Positions 1-8,184 of a DNA stretch of 36,912 nt are shown piece by piece. How positions within the stretch are numbered: the stretch's first letter is position 1; each line of letters starts with the position of its first letter. Below the pieces are notes generated by a model. The model saw only the letters and a list, made by a program, of their open reading frames with translations. It ran no database searches and was not told where the DNA came from. Both the position numbers and the translations under genes were made by a program. Where the stretch lies: NCBI GenBank assembly GCA_903910745.1, contig CAIWAO010000008.1, positions 1 to 36,912 on the forward strand, given 5' to 3'. The stretch comes from an uncultured Burkholderiales bacterium (GTDB lineage: Bacteria; Pseudomonadota; Gammaproteobacteria; Burkholderiales; Burkholderiaceae_C).

Positions 1-260
1 AACAATATGAAAAAGAGGGGACGCCACGCAAACGAACCTATCTCGTGATCAGCCTGTTCTTCTCTTGCAAGAATGGATGTCAACAAAACTGCAACACCCA
101 ATCCTGCTAGCAACACGCCAAGCAAAAGGGGAAAGTACCCGGGACCCATACGAACTCCAGAACCGATTGAGTAAGAGGTGTATGAACCCCATCCAAATGC
201 TCCTCCAACGATCATGAACATGACGCCAGAGAAAAAGTCTTTTTGACTCTTTATATTCAC
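1..260 (-). CDS. tctB: TctB-family small membrane subunit of a tripartite tricarboxylate transporter (partial, 3' end beyond the left edge)
   Basis: Only the first 86 codons are inside the window. The start is GTG at 260, supported by an AGGAGA ribosome binding site about 8 bases upstream. The N-terminus reads VNIKSQKDFFSGVMFM, followed by a glycine-rich hydrophobic helix, the RMGPGYFP segment and a second helix. The KDFFSG opening and the GPGYFP turn are typical of the TctB family (PF07331), the four-helix small subunit that works with the large permease TctA and a periplasmic Bug/TctC receptor. TctA would be expected beyond the left edge, which cannot be seen. The substrate (citrate or another carboxylate) cannot be read from this fragment. 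A Bug receptor gene lies 20 kb away at 20180-21166, but no link between the two is shown. Confidence 0.85.
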   Translation of the reverse strand, partial: MNIKSQKDFFSGVMFMIVGGAFGWGSYTSYSIGSGVRMGPGYFPLLLGVLLAGLGVAVLLTSILAREEQADHEIGSFAWRPLFFIL

Positions 261-566
261 AGGTCTTCTCCTAGAAGAATTATTGATCAATTAATTTCCA
301 AATGTACTCTTACTTACCGAGCAATCAACTTGGAAAACCGCCTATGATAAACGCAATTTGCATACGTGGTAAAAACCCTAGTTTTATTTTGTCGATTTAA
401 TTTCAGAGTCGAAAGAATTTTTCAAAATTTCTAACTCTGATTTTCAATACAAACCTCACTTGGCATATGAATAATTAATTGAAATACGCACAAATTTAGA
501 TAAATAAGTTTCAAACCTAGGGGGTGTTTGGATTTGAAAAAGATATTAAAAACTAGGTAGTTACAA
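261..566. other. AT-rich intergenic region upstream of tctB
   Basis: This roughly 300-base stretch separates the spermidine-synthase-like gene from tctB, both on the minus strand. It is clearly richer in A and T than its neighbours. I see no credible coding frame; short open stretches lack a start with a binding site or any family resemblance. It contains a possible minus-strand promoter for tctB (301-328), a short palindrome ATTGATCAAT at 282-291, and a weak terminator-like hairpin at its right end (548-570). Nothing else was recognised. Confidence 0.6.
301..328 (-). promoter_or_regulatory. Possible sigma70-type promoter for tctB
   Basis: Reading the minus strand, TTGATT (328-323) and TACATT (306-301) are separated by 16 bases. 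Each matches four of six consensus positions. Transcription would begin near 294, leaving a leader of about 35 bases that includes the AGGAGA site. The match is modest and the region is AT-rich, so chance is a serious alternative. Confidence 0.3.
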
Positions 567-570
567 CTAC
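548..570 (-). terminator. Weak terminator-like hairpin at the end of the spermidine-synthase-like gene
   Basis: On the minus strand GTAGTT and AACTAC form six-base arms around a two-base loop, and a run of five T follows after a four-base gap (CTAG). The hairpin overlaps the stop codon at 567-569. The small loop and the gap before the T run make this a weak candidate for intrinsic termination. Confidence 0.3.
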
Positions 571-1322
571 AAAACCAAAACCTTAAGCCACTTTTTAGCT
601 GGTAATTGCCAAAACTCCTCAATTATTTCTGCGCGCCTAGAAAGTATCTCTTTGCTTGGTATTCCTGGTGTTCTAAGAGCTATTACAACAGTATTACCCT
701 CCCTCGTGGGTCTGAAGGCGCAAACCGCATTGGGTCCAAATGCATCCACAATTTTGGCGTAACTTTCATCAAACTTTACACTTCTGCCGAACAAATTAAC
801 AACCATAGTGCCATGATCAGTCAAAAGAGAGCGACAACCTTTATAGAAATCCACACCCTCGATCACTGGGGCTGCTGCCTCTTCATCATATAAATCTACA
901 TGAAGTGCATCCACTTGACCAGCCCAGTGAGCATGACCTGCAACATCCCCTGCGTCCCCAAGTATCACTGACAATCGATCATTGTCATTGGGTAACTTGA
1001 ACCAAAGTCTACAAGCGGCAATGACTTTGGGATTCAATTCAATAGTGGTCGTTTTCATTTGAAGTTTTTTGTAACAAAACTTCGTCAAAGTTGAGGCTCC
1101 TAGCCCAAAGTGCATTGAATGCAATGATTTCAGGTGCCTCTCACTTAGCGGGTCTATAAACAGCAACCACCCCATCATTCGTTGAGCATACTCAAGCTCA
1201 ATGTCAAATGGTTTTGCAATCTCCATTGAACCTTGTACCCAAGGGGTTCCAAAATGAAGGTAACGAATCCCATCGTGTTCAGATAAGTTAACGTCGGGGA
1301 GGTGGGGTGTTTTTGTGGCCAT
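567..1322 (-). CDS. Spermidine/spermine synthase-like (class I SAM-fold) protein
   Basis: The product is 251 residues from ATG 1322; a TTG at 1334 would add four residues but has no better binding site. The fold signature is a Rossmann-type nucleotide loop (HFGLGASTLTKF, about 75-86), an acidic strand (TTIELNP, about 96-102) and a GDAGDV motif (about 126). A DALHVDLYDEE segment (about 142-152) matches the position of the catalytic region in polyamine aminopropyltransferases. The canonical GGGDG motif of SpeE is replaced by GLGAST, so polyamine synthesis is not assured, and family-level naming is as far as the sequence goes. It lies 24 bases after tatD on the same strand and may be co-transcribed with lolC-lolD-tatD. 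Likely cytoplasmic, with no signal peptide. Confidence 0.75.
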   Translation of the reverse strand: MATKTPHLPDVNLSEHDGIRYLHFGTPWVQGSMEIAKPFDIELEYAQRMMGWLLFIDPLSERHLKSLHSMHFGLGASTLTKFCYKKLQMKTTTIELNPKVIAACRLWFKLPNDNDRLSVILGDAGDVAGHAHWAGQVDALHVDLYDEEAAAPVIEGVDFYKGCRSLLTDHGTMVVNLFGRSVKFDESYAKIVDAFGPNAVCAFRPTREGNTVVIALRTPGIPSKEILSRRAEIIEEFWQLPAKKWLKVLVL

Positions 1323-1345
1323 GAAAAAGTACAAATGATTTAAAG

Positions 1346-2242
1346 CTATAAATCATTTAAATTAAAAAGACTAAAAAAATTCTGTCTAGTAGCATACATC
1401 AACTCTTCTTTGGAAATCCCTCTTAAAGAAGACAATTCAGCTGCTATTTTTAGAATTTCAAGGGGCTCATTTCTCGCCTGCAAAGCTCCCTTGGACCTGC
1501 GCTCTGCATTGACATATAGCCATGAGGGAACTATATCGGGTGAATCCGTTTCCAAAACAATGCAATCAATTGGTAACTCTTTCGCCAATTTACGCAAGTG
1601 CAGTGCCCTCGGGTAGGTAAGGGCGCCCCCAAAACCTAACTTGAAGCCTAAATCGATGAGCTGATGAGCCTGTTGGAGACTGCCGTTGAAAGCATGCGCA
1701 ATTCCACCACAGACTCTAATTTTTCGCAGTCCTTTCAATATAAAGTCAACACTTTGCCTGACATGCAAAACTACAGGTAAATTAAATTCTGATGCAGTCC
1801 TCAACTGCGTTTCATAAAAAAATACTTGTTTGTCCCAATTCAAGCCAGGCACTGATTTATCCAATCCTATCTCACCTATCGCAATCATTCTTGGATCATG
1901 CACTTTTTGCGCGGACGAAACACACTCAACTAAAAAATCTAAATCAGACTCTTTTGCTTTAGTTGTGTAGAGCGGGTGAATCCCAAGTGCGTAGACATCT
2001 TTAAATTGATGAGCCAATCGGGCGACTTTTTCGAAAGACATCTTATCAACTGCGGGTAACAAACAAAGGTCTACGCCACCTTCTCTGGCCCTCAACCTCA
2101 CCGCCTCCAAGTCTTGTTCAAACTCCAGAGCATCCAAATGGCAATGCGAATCAACAAATCTATAGGAATTTGTATTAATCGGTCTTGCCGTGAAGCCCGG
2201 TTCTTCAGGACAGGGATATGAGGCGGTATTCATCTCCGACAT
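1346..2242 (-). CDS. tatD: TatD-family metal-dependent hydrolase
   Basis: This is a TIM-barrel amidohydrolase of the TatD/YcfH/YjjV family, whose members are metal-dependent nucleases or phosphoesterases. Visible metal-site motifs are DSHCHLD (about 31-37), GEIGLD (about 121-126), a histidine in VLHVRQ, another in AHAFNG, and ETDSPDI near residue 235. The chosen start is ATG 2242; a TTG at 2248 and an ATG at 2233 are also in frame, and none has a strong binding site. Most TatD proteins begin almost directly at the DSHCHLD strand, so the roughly 28-residue proline-rich leader here is unusual. The gene ends with TAG at 1346-1348 and starts 40 bases after lolD, in a likely operon. The exact substrate and the YcfH versus YjjV subgroup cannot be decided. 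Confidence 0.9.
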   Translation of the reverse strand: MSEMNTASYPCPEEPGFTARPINTNSYRFVDSHCHLDALEFEQDLEAVRLRAREGGVDLCLLPAVDKMSFEKVARLAHQFKDVYALGIHPLYTTKAKESDLDFLVECVSSAQKVHDPRMIAIGEIGLDKSVPGLNWDKQVFFYETQLRTASEFNLPVVLHVRQSVDFILKGLRKIRVCGGIAHAFNGSLQQAHQLIDLGFKLGFGGALTYPRALHLRKLAKELPIDCIVLETDSPDIVPSWLYVNAERRSKGALQARNEPLEILKIAAELSSLRGISKEELMYATRQNFFSLFNLNDL

Positions 2243-2282
2243 ATACAATTTAATCTTACACAGTTTGATTTTGATATCTTAA

Positions 2283-2966
2283 TTAACTAACCTCATGTAA
2301 GTGTCCACTGATGAGTTTAAGTCGCCTCTTGCAACGCATTGCCAAACTTTCATCGTGTGTTACAACGACAAAGGACATACCTTCTTGATGGGTTAAATTG
2401 ATCATAAGATCAAATACTGCGCTTGCCGCTTCACGGTCCAAATTCCCCGTAGGCTCATCTGCCAACAAGCACTTAGGCTTTATCACTAAGGCTCTCGCAA
2501 TAGCAACTCTCTGCCTCTCGCCCCCAGATAGCTCACTGGGGGAATGTAATGCTCTTGGTTCAAGCCCTACTTTGTTGAGTACTTCAAGTGCCTGAGCCTT
2601 TGCTTGCGAGGTCTGCATTCTTGATATTAAAAGGGGCATTGCAACGTTGTCTAGAGCATCAAACTCTTGCAACAGGTGATGAAACTGATATACAAAACCT
2701 AGCGATTGATTGCGAGCGCGGTCACGGTCGCGCTCATCCATAGCAGAGAAGTCTTTGTCAAGTAACTCGACCACACCTGAACTTGGTGAATCCAAGCCTC
2801 CCAGCAAATGAAGTAAAGTGCTCTTTCCTGAGCCAGATGCTCCCATTATGGCGATAGAGTCACCCTCTTGAACGTTTAAATTAACATCTTGAAGCACTGT
2901 AATTTCATTAGGTGCTTCTGAAAATTTCCTAGAAAGGGCAATTGCCTTAAGAATTGTTTTACTCAT
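2283..2966 (-). CDS. lolD: Lipoprotein-releasing system ATP-binding protein LolD
   Basis: LolD is the ATPase that drives extraction of outer-membrane lipoproteins from the inner membrane and their handover to LolA. The 227-residue length is normal. The order of motifs is Walker A GASGSGKST (about 42-50), a Q-loop in FVYQFHHLL (about 90-98), the signature LSGGERQRVAIARAL (about 145) and Walker B LLADEPTGNLD (about 166). FQFHHLLxEF-type sequence after the Q-loop and PTGNLD are characteristic of the LolD/MacB subgroup. Its ATG at 2966 overlaps the end of the permease gene by 8 bases, which suggests translational coupling and a shared complex. Confidence 0.95.
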   Translation of the reverse strand: MSKTILKAIALSRKFSEAPNEITVLQDVNLNVQEGDSIAIMGASGSGKSTLLHLLGGLDSPSSGVVELLDKDFSAMDERDRDRARNQSLGFVYQFHHLLQEFDALDNVAMPLLISRMQTSQAKAQALEVLNKVGLEPRALHSPSELSGGERQRVAIARALVIKPKCLLADEPTGNLDREAASAVFDLMINLTHQEGMSFVVVTHDESLAMRCKRRLKLISGHLHEVS

Positions 2967-4206
2967 AACGCAAGGCCTGTGCGGGTTGAACTTTACTGGC
3001 TCGCCAGCTTGGATAAAGAGTGGCGCAAAGCGACATAAAAAGTGAAATTAATAGGATGGGGACAATATCAGCCGATTGAGGATCACTTGGCATTTTGCTT
3101 ATCAGATAAATATCTTTAGGCAAAAAACTCATTCCAAGTAAGTGCTCTATAGCCGGGACAATCACATCTAAATTAAATGCAATTCCAAGACCCAGTACTG
3201 CCCCGATCAATGTACCCCCTACTCCGATTAAAGCCCCTTGAACCATAAAAATCAAGAGTATGGAGCGAGAGCTTGCCCCCATTGTTCTGAGTATGGCTAT
3301 ATCAGCGCGTTTATCTGTCACCGTCATCACTAATGTACTTACTAAATTGAATGCGGCTACAGCGACTATTAAAGTCAGGATAATGAACATCATTCGTTTT
3401 TCAATTTGAACTGCACTGAACCAGGTCTTGTTTTGACGAGTCCAGTCCCTAACAAATAATTGAGCAGGAATGACTTGAAGCAACTCATCCGCAATTTGTC
3501 TTGCCTGCTGAGGGTCTTTAACTTTTAAGCGCATGCCCATAGGGCTTGCAAGTCTGAATATTTTTTGTGCATCCCCAATTGCGATTAAAGCCAGGCTGGA
3601 ATCGAAATCATAATGCCCCGTGTCCAGAAATGAAATTACATGGAGTTGTTTTAATCTGGGCACAACTCCTGCGGGAGTTACCTGCCCCTCTGGCGCTACT
3701 AAAGTAACTGAGTCCCCAATCTCGACCCCCAATGCCCGAGCTAGCTCAACGCCGAGCACTACGTTATAAGACCCAGTGGTAAGTTGAGCTTGGATAGAGG
3801 GCTTTAACTTGGAGACCACATCTGTGACGTTGTCCTCTTGCCCCGGATCTATCCCGCGCACCAGGGCCCCTCTCATCTCCTCTCCTCTTGCCATCAAGAC
3901 CTGTGCATATACGAACGGCGCGGTTGCTAAAACATCATTTCTAGAAAGTACAATTTCCTTTACTTTTTCGTAGTCCTCAATACCATCCCCAGTTGCTGAC
4001 AAGATCTCTACATGCGATAGTACAGCTATCATCCGGTCTCTGACCTCTTTTTGAAATCCATTCATAACGCTCAACACAATAATGAGCGCTGCAACACCTA
4101 AAGCAATACCCGTCATTGAGACTGCAGAAATAAAAGAGATAAATCCATTTTTTCTGGTGGATTTACCAGCTCGCGTGTACCGCCAGCCAATTAATAGTTC
4201 AAACAA
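2959..4206 (-). CDS. lolC: Lipoprotein-releasing ABC permease (LolC/LolE family)
   Basis: This 415-residue inner-membrane permease partners LolD. It has the family N-terminus (FELLIGWRYTRAG), a first membrane helix after SFISAVSMTGIALGV, a large periplasmic domain (about 50-265), and three C-terminal helices with the ADIAILRTMGAS coupling motif. The segment APEGQVTPAGVVPR (about 171-184) resembles the LolA-binding hook of LolC. The start is TTG at 4206: it is preceded by GAGAG nine bases upstream, an in-frame TGA lies just above, and no ATG is available. Only one permease gene is present with lolD, so a homodimeric LolF-like arrangement is possible. The start lies only 38 bases from the divergent gene at 4245. 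Confidence 0.93.
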   Translation of the reverse strand: MFELLIGWRYTRAGKSTRKNGFISFISAVSMTGIALGVAALIIVLSVMNGFQKEVRDRMIAVLSHVEILSATGDGIEDYEKVKEIVLSRNDVLATAPFVYAQVLMARGEEMRGALVRGIDPGQEDNVTDVVSKLKPSIQAQLTTGSYNVVLGVELARALGVEIGDSVTLVAPEGQVTPAGVVPRLKQLHVISFLDTGHYDFDSSLALIAIGDAQKIFRLASPMGMRLKVKDPQQARQIADELLQVIPAQLFVRDWTRQNKTWFSAVQIEKRMMFIILTLIVAVAAFNLVSTLVMTVTDKRADIAILRTMGASSRSILLIFMVQGALIGVGGTLIGAVLGLGIAFNLDVIVPAIEHLLGMSFLPKDIYLISKMPSDPQSADIVPILLISLFMSLCATLYPSWRASKVQPAQALRYE

Positions 4207-4244
4207 AATAATGGTCTCTCAAAATAATCTTGCACAATCACACC

Positions 4245-5312
4245 ATGCAATTCTCAACTGTTCCTAAAAATTTAATATTACTCAACGCACTACCCCCTAA
4301 TGATACCCACCCCAAAGAGGATTGGCAGTCATTTGGGCCTACAAATATTGAGTTAAATAGTCTTAAAGTGCCAAACTTGAGAAAATTGTTAACAACATCT
4401 CAAATAAAATGGTCAGAAAAATTAACTCCCGATTCCTATAACACTCCATTTGAGAACATATTTGCACGTTTTTTGGAGTGGCCAATCGAAGAGGGACGGT
4501 TGCCCTTTGCACAGATGAGGGCTATAGAGCGAGAATTAATTAACAAGACCGCCAACTCAGACGGTGAATGGGCGCTGATCACACTTTGCAACTGGAATGT
4601 CCAGCAAGGGCAAGTCAGTTTTACTGCAGATGCTCAGTCGCTTGGAATAACTCATGCTGAGTCAGCCCAAATACTCAACGACATGCAACCTTATTTCAAA
4701 GAGGACTCAATTGAACTCTTTTTTGACTCAAATTTAAAAGAGGGGCAATGGTTGGCATTTAGTCCTCATTTTAAGGCCTTGAGTTGTGCAAGTGTGGATA
4801 AAGTTAAAGGGTTAGCGATCGATGATTATTTAATTGGAAAAGGTCCAAGCAGCTCTCACCCCAGCTCCAATAAACTGAGGAGACTTCAAAATGAAATGCA
4901 AATGCTCTTGTATAACCATCCGATTAATGACGCAAGATCAGTTCATATAAATTCATTTTGGATCAGTGGATGCGGTGAGATTCCCAAAGGTCAATTGAAT
5001 AATGCGGCGCATATTTCGCAACTCAACAACAATATCTTGATCCAAGATGTTTTAAGTTTTGAAAGCGAGCCTCGTGCGACTCTCACGTCTGTTTCAGAAC
5101 TCAAAGAATTTTGGACTCAGTCATGGGAGCATTTAGACTCTCGCCTACTGGTTGATTATTTAGACTCATTTAAACTTGCTGAGCACAACACCAGCATATC
5201 TCTTTGTAACGACAGCGAATCTATTACCCTAGTGGGTGCAAAACACGGGTGGGGCCATCAAATTAAGCAAGCCTTCAGCTCCAAGAAGTTATCCTCTTTG
5301 CTACATGTATGA
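4245..5312 (+). CDS. COG4255-type protein of unknown function, coupled to recJ (often labelled phosphoglycerate mutase)
   Basis: The product is 355 residues from ATG 4245; a TTG at 4230 would add five. I recognise the family from the blocks RRLQNEMQMLLYNHPIND and INSFWISGCG, which recur in a betaproteobacterial family usually found beside recJ. The family is sometimes annotated as a cofactor-independent phosphoglycerate mutase or its regulator, but I see none of the metal or active-site motifs of that enzyme, so I do not accept that name. No signal peptide or membrane helix is evident, so it is probably cytoplasmic. The stop codon overlaps the recJ start (ATGA, 5309-5312), implying coupled translation and perhaps a related job in DNA metabolism (inference). 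Confidence 0.8.
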   Translation: MQFSTVPKNLILLNALPPNDTHPKEDWQSFGPTNIELNSLKVPNLRKLLTTSQIKWSEKLTPDSYNTPFENIFARFLEWPIEEGRLPFAQMRAIERELINKTANSDGEWALITLCNWNVQQGQVSFTADAQSLGITHAESAQILNDMQPYFKEDSIELFFDSNLKEGQWLAFSPHFKALSCASVDKVKGLAIDDYLIGKGPSSSHPSSNKLRRLQNEMQMLLYNHPINDARSVHINSFWISGCGEIPKGQLNNAAHISQLNNNILIQDVLSFESEPRATLTSVSELKEFWTQSWEHLDSRLLVDYLDSFKLAEHNTSISLCNDSESITLVGAKHGWGHQIKQAFSSKKLSSLLHV

Positions 5313-7114
5313 CCTCAAAAATTCAAATCAAGACTCGAACTGCAAATCCTCGCTCTGTTTGGGCGTTAGAGCAAGCACAAGTCCCCCCACTATTGTCTCG
5401 CCTGTTTGCCAACAGGGGGGTCACCAAAGCTGGAGAGTTAGACACCAACTTGGGCGCACTTTTGCTACCCCAAACTCTTCTTGGAATGGACAAAGCGTGT
5501 TCACTCTTAGCCAATGGAATCAAAGAAAACAAATCAATATGTATCGTTGCAGATTACGACTGCGACGGGGCAACTGCTTGCGCGGTGGCTATCAGTGGAT
5601 TGCGCTTGCTAGGTGCTAGCCGTATTACTTATATAGTTCCAGACAGAGTCGTGGATGGATATGGACTGACACCTGAAATCTCCAAAAGAGTATTTGATTT
5701 GGGTGCTGACATTTTAATCACTGTGGATAACGGAATTGCAAGCGTAGACGGGGTTAAAGTGGCAAAAGAGCTTGGTATGCAAGTGCTCATTACGGACCAT
5801 CACCTACCTGGCCCAGAAATCCCAAATGCCGATGCCATCGTGAACCCAAATCAACCAGGTTGCTTATTTGAGAGTAAAAATTTATCAGGCGTTGGCGTGA
5901 TGTTCTACGTTTTGATGGGTCTTCGCAGTTTGATGCGAGAGCAAGGGGCTTTTAATGCTAGTTCTGCTGCGCCCTCCAATTCATCCAATAGCCAAACTGA
6001 GATCTTTAGTGACCCTATAGATACTAGAACTTCAAAAACTCTTCAACCCAAACTTGATTCACTTTTACCCCTTGTCGCCTTGGGCAGCGTAGCAGATGTG
6101 GTCTGCCTGGACTCAAACAATCGCCTTCTGGTCGAACAAGGTCTAAAACGCATTCGTAGTTTGCAAATGCCACTGGGTATGCAATGTCTTTTTGAAGTCT
6201 GCTCTAAAGACCCAAGAAAAGCAACTACTCAGGACTTGGGATTCTCAATTGGTCCACGCATTAACGCAGCGGGAAGATTATCTGACATGACCATTGGTAT
6301 TGAGTGTTTACTTAGTGATAGTTTTGATAAAGCAACTGCTCTGGCCACTCAGCTACATCAGATCAATATTCTTCGTCGCAGCGTAGAGGCACAAATGCTT
6401 GAAGAAGCATGGGAAATCGCAAGAAAGAAATCTTCCTTTCAAGCAGAAAACAACGAGGCACTATGTGTTTTTGATGAAAGTTTTCATGAAGGCGTGGTCG
6501 GTATCGTTGCTTCCAGAATTAAAGACCATTATCACTGTCCAACATTTGTTTTTGCGCCGAGTAAGCAAGATGCTGCGAGCCCAGATGAGGAAATCCTCAA
6601 AGGGTCGGGGCGATCGATACCCGGCTTTCATCTCAGAGATGCGTTGGACTTAATCTCTAAACGACATCCGCATTTACTTGTTAAATTTGGGGGTCATGCC
6701 ATGGCAGCGGGATGCTCAATTTTGGCTAAGGATATTAAAGTCTTTGAGTCAGCGTTTTGTAATGTCGCGAAAGAGGCCCTCAGTCTTAATCCAGGAATTA
6801 AACAAATATTTACAGACGGCCCGCTCGAACCAGAAAATTTGAGCCTAAATACAGCTAATTTATTGCAGTTACAAGTTTGGGGGCAAGGTTTTGAAGCGCC
6901 CCTATTTTGTGATGCCGCCAAAATCATCAGGCAGCGAATTGTTGGCGAAAAACATCTATCCATGCGAATATCAATTCACAACCAGGAATTGGATGCAATT
7001 TGGTTTAACCACACCGAGTCACTGAGCCCCGATGTCCAATTGGTCTACAAATTGGATGTAGATACTTGGTCAGGCGCAGCCAAGCTCAAGTTAATGGTGG
7101 AATGTGCTTTATAG
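5309..7114 (+). CDS. recJ: Single-stranded-DNA-specific exonuclease RecJ
   Basis: RecJ degrades single-stranded DNA 5' to 3' in recombination and mismatch or base excision repair. Phosphoesterase motifs of the DHH superfamily are present: DYDCDGATA (82-90), VDNGI (139-143), TDHHLPG (162-168), GSVADVVCLD (259-268) and a DHHA1-type FGGHAMAAGCS block near residue 465. The 601-residue length is normal for the family. A low-complexity, serine- and asparagine-rich segment (about 213-247) lies between the catalytic motifs, at a place where many RecJ proteins have a short loop. The start ATG overlaps the stop of the upstream COG4255 gene. Confidence 0.96.
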   Translation: MTSKIQIKTRTANPRSVWALEQAQVPPLLSRLFANRGVTKAGELDTNLGALLLPQTLLGMDKACSLLANGIKENKSICIVADYDCDGATACAVAISGLRLLGASRITYIVPDRVVDGYGLTPEISKRVFDLGADILITVDNGIASVDGVKVAKELGMQVLITDHHLPGPEIPNADAIVNPNQPGCLFESKNLSGVGVMFYVLMGLRSLMREQGAFNASSAAPSNSSNSQTEIFSDPIDTRTSKTLQPKLDSLLPLVALGSVADVVCLDSNNRLLVEQGLKRIRSLQMPLGMQCLFEVCSKDPRKATTQDLGFSIGPRINAAGRLSDMTIGIECLLSDSFDKATALATQLHQINILRRSVEAQMLEEAWEIARKKSSFQAENNEALCVFDESFHEGVVGIVASRIKDHYHCPTFVFAPSKQDAASPDEEILKGSGRSIPGFHLRDALDLISKRHPHLLVKFGGHAMAAGCSILAKDIKVFESAFCNVAKEALSLNPGIKQIFTDGPLEPENLSLNTANLLQLQVWGQGFEAPLFCDAAKIIRQRIVGEKHLSMRISIHNQELDAIWFNHTESLSPDVQLVYKLDVDTWSGAAKLKLMVECAL

Positions 7115-7210
7115 ACATTTGTGTCATCTGGCGGCTAACTTGCCCAATCTTTCGTATTTTTATAAATCTTGCCATATGCGCGAAATCGAACTTGGGATTA
7201 AAATACCACG

Positions 7211-8062
7211 GTGAACTATATTAACGCCGACCTCCACTGCCACTCTGTCATATCTGACGGAACCCTCTCCCCAGAGGAGTTAGCGCTTCGCGCTAAATCT
7301 AATGGTGTGGATCTTTGGTCCCTCACCGATCATGATGAAATTGGTGGACAAGAAAGAGCCATCAAAGCGGCTCAATTGGTTGGCTTGTCCTACCTAACAG
7401 GCACTGAGATATCTGTAAGCTTTGCGGGGAAAACGGTCCATATTGTTGGTATTGGTTTTGATCATCTACAAACTAACCTAGTTGCCGGCCTTCAATCGAC
7501 CAGAGGAGGACGCGATGAGCGCGCACTCGAGATGTCACAGCAGTTGGAGAGAGTTGGAATAAAAGGAGCCTATTCAGGCGCTTTGAAATACGCCGGCAAT
7601 CCTGAACTGATATCACGTACACACTTCGCCCGCTTCCTTGTTGATACCGGGGTTTGCTCAGATACATCTGAGGTTTTTCGTAAATACCTAACAGACGGCA
7701 AACCAGGTTTTGTTGAACACAAGTGGGCCACACTTGGAAATGCGGTAACTTGGATTACACAAGCAAAGGGGGTTGCCGTCATAGCTCATCCAGCTCGCTA
7801 TGGTTTTACGCCCAATGAGGAATATGCACTATTTAGCGAGTTCAAAGAACACGGTGGCAAGGGCGTTGAAGTCATCACGGGGAGTCACACCAGTGAGGAG
7901 GCTGTTAGGTACGCGGATGTAGCAAGAGAGTTTGGACTTTGTGCGTCTAGGGGAAGTGACTTTCACAGCCCAACAGAAAGTCGCATTGATTTAGGAACAC
8001 TGCCCCAGCTCCCAAGCGACTTGACCCCAGTTTGGTCCTTACTTGCCAACAATATTCACTGA
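7211..8062 (+). CDS. PHP-domain phosphoesterase (TrpH/YciV, RNase AM type)
   Basis: This 283-residue protein belongs to the PHP phosphoesterase group that includes E. coli YciV (RNase AM) and 3',5'-nucleotide bisphosphate phosphatases. Metal-binding motifs are ADLHCHSVISDG (6-17), SLTDHDEIGG (about 37-46), a glutamate in GTEIS, IAHPARY near residue 194 and GSDFHSP near 256. The start is GTG at 7211 with a weak upstream site; the frame opens with the expected NADLHCHS strand, which supports it. It is cytoplasmic. In related bacteria this gene often sits beside yciO, and here the YciO-type gene follows after one transporter gene. The 96-base gap upstream leaves room for its own promoter. Confidence 0.88.
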   Translation: MNYINADLHCHSVISDGTLSPEELALRAKSNGVDLWSLTDHDEIGGQERAIKAAQLVGLSYLTGTEISVSFAGKTVHIVGIGFDHLQTNLVAGLQSTRGGRDERALEMSQQLERVGIKGAYSGALKYAGNPELISRTHFARFLVDTGVCSDTSEVFRKYLTDGKPGFVEHKWATLGNAVTWITQAKGVAVIAHPARYGFTPNEEYALFSEFKEHGGKGVEVITGSHTSEEAVRYADVAREFGLCASRGSDFHSPTESRIDLGTLPQLPSDLTPVWSLLANNIH

Positions 8063-8184
8063 TATTGTTCTAGCTTTCTATACACTTCTGTTTAATTTTC
8101 TACCCATCATACAACTCAGCTGCTTACCAGTTGATTTTAAAAAAGTCCCTCAACAGCTTGTTAAAAGCTTCACAAAAGCAATCA

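Noticed and set aside
282-291. Palindrome ATTGATCAAT upstream of tctB as an operator
   Set aside because: It is short and AT-rich in an AT-rich region, with no second copy seen.
606-893. Plus-strand open frame opposite the spermidine-synthase-like gene
   Set aside because: It is antisense to a gene with clear family motifs, lacks recognisable protein features and has no binding site.
4245-5312. Naming the recJ-coupled gene a cofactor-independent phosphoglycerate mutase
   Set aside because: The name circulates for this family, but none of the metal-binding or catalytic motifs of that enzyme are visible.
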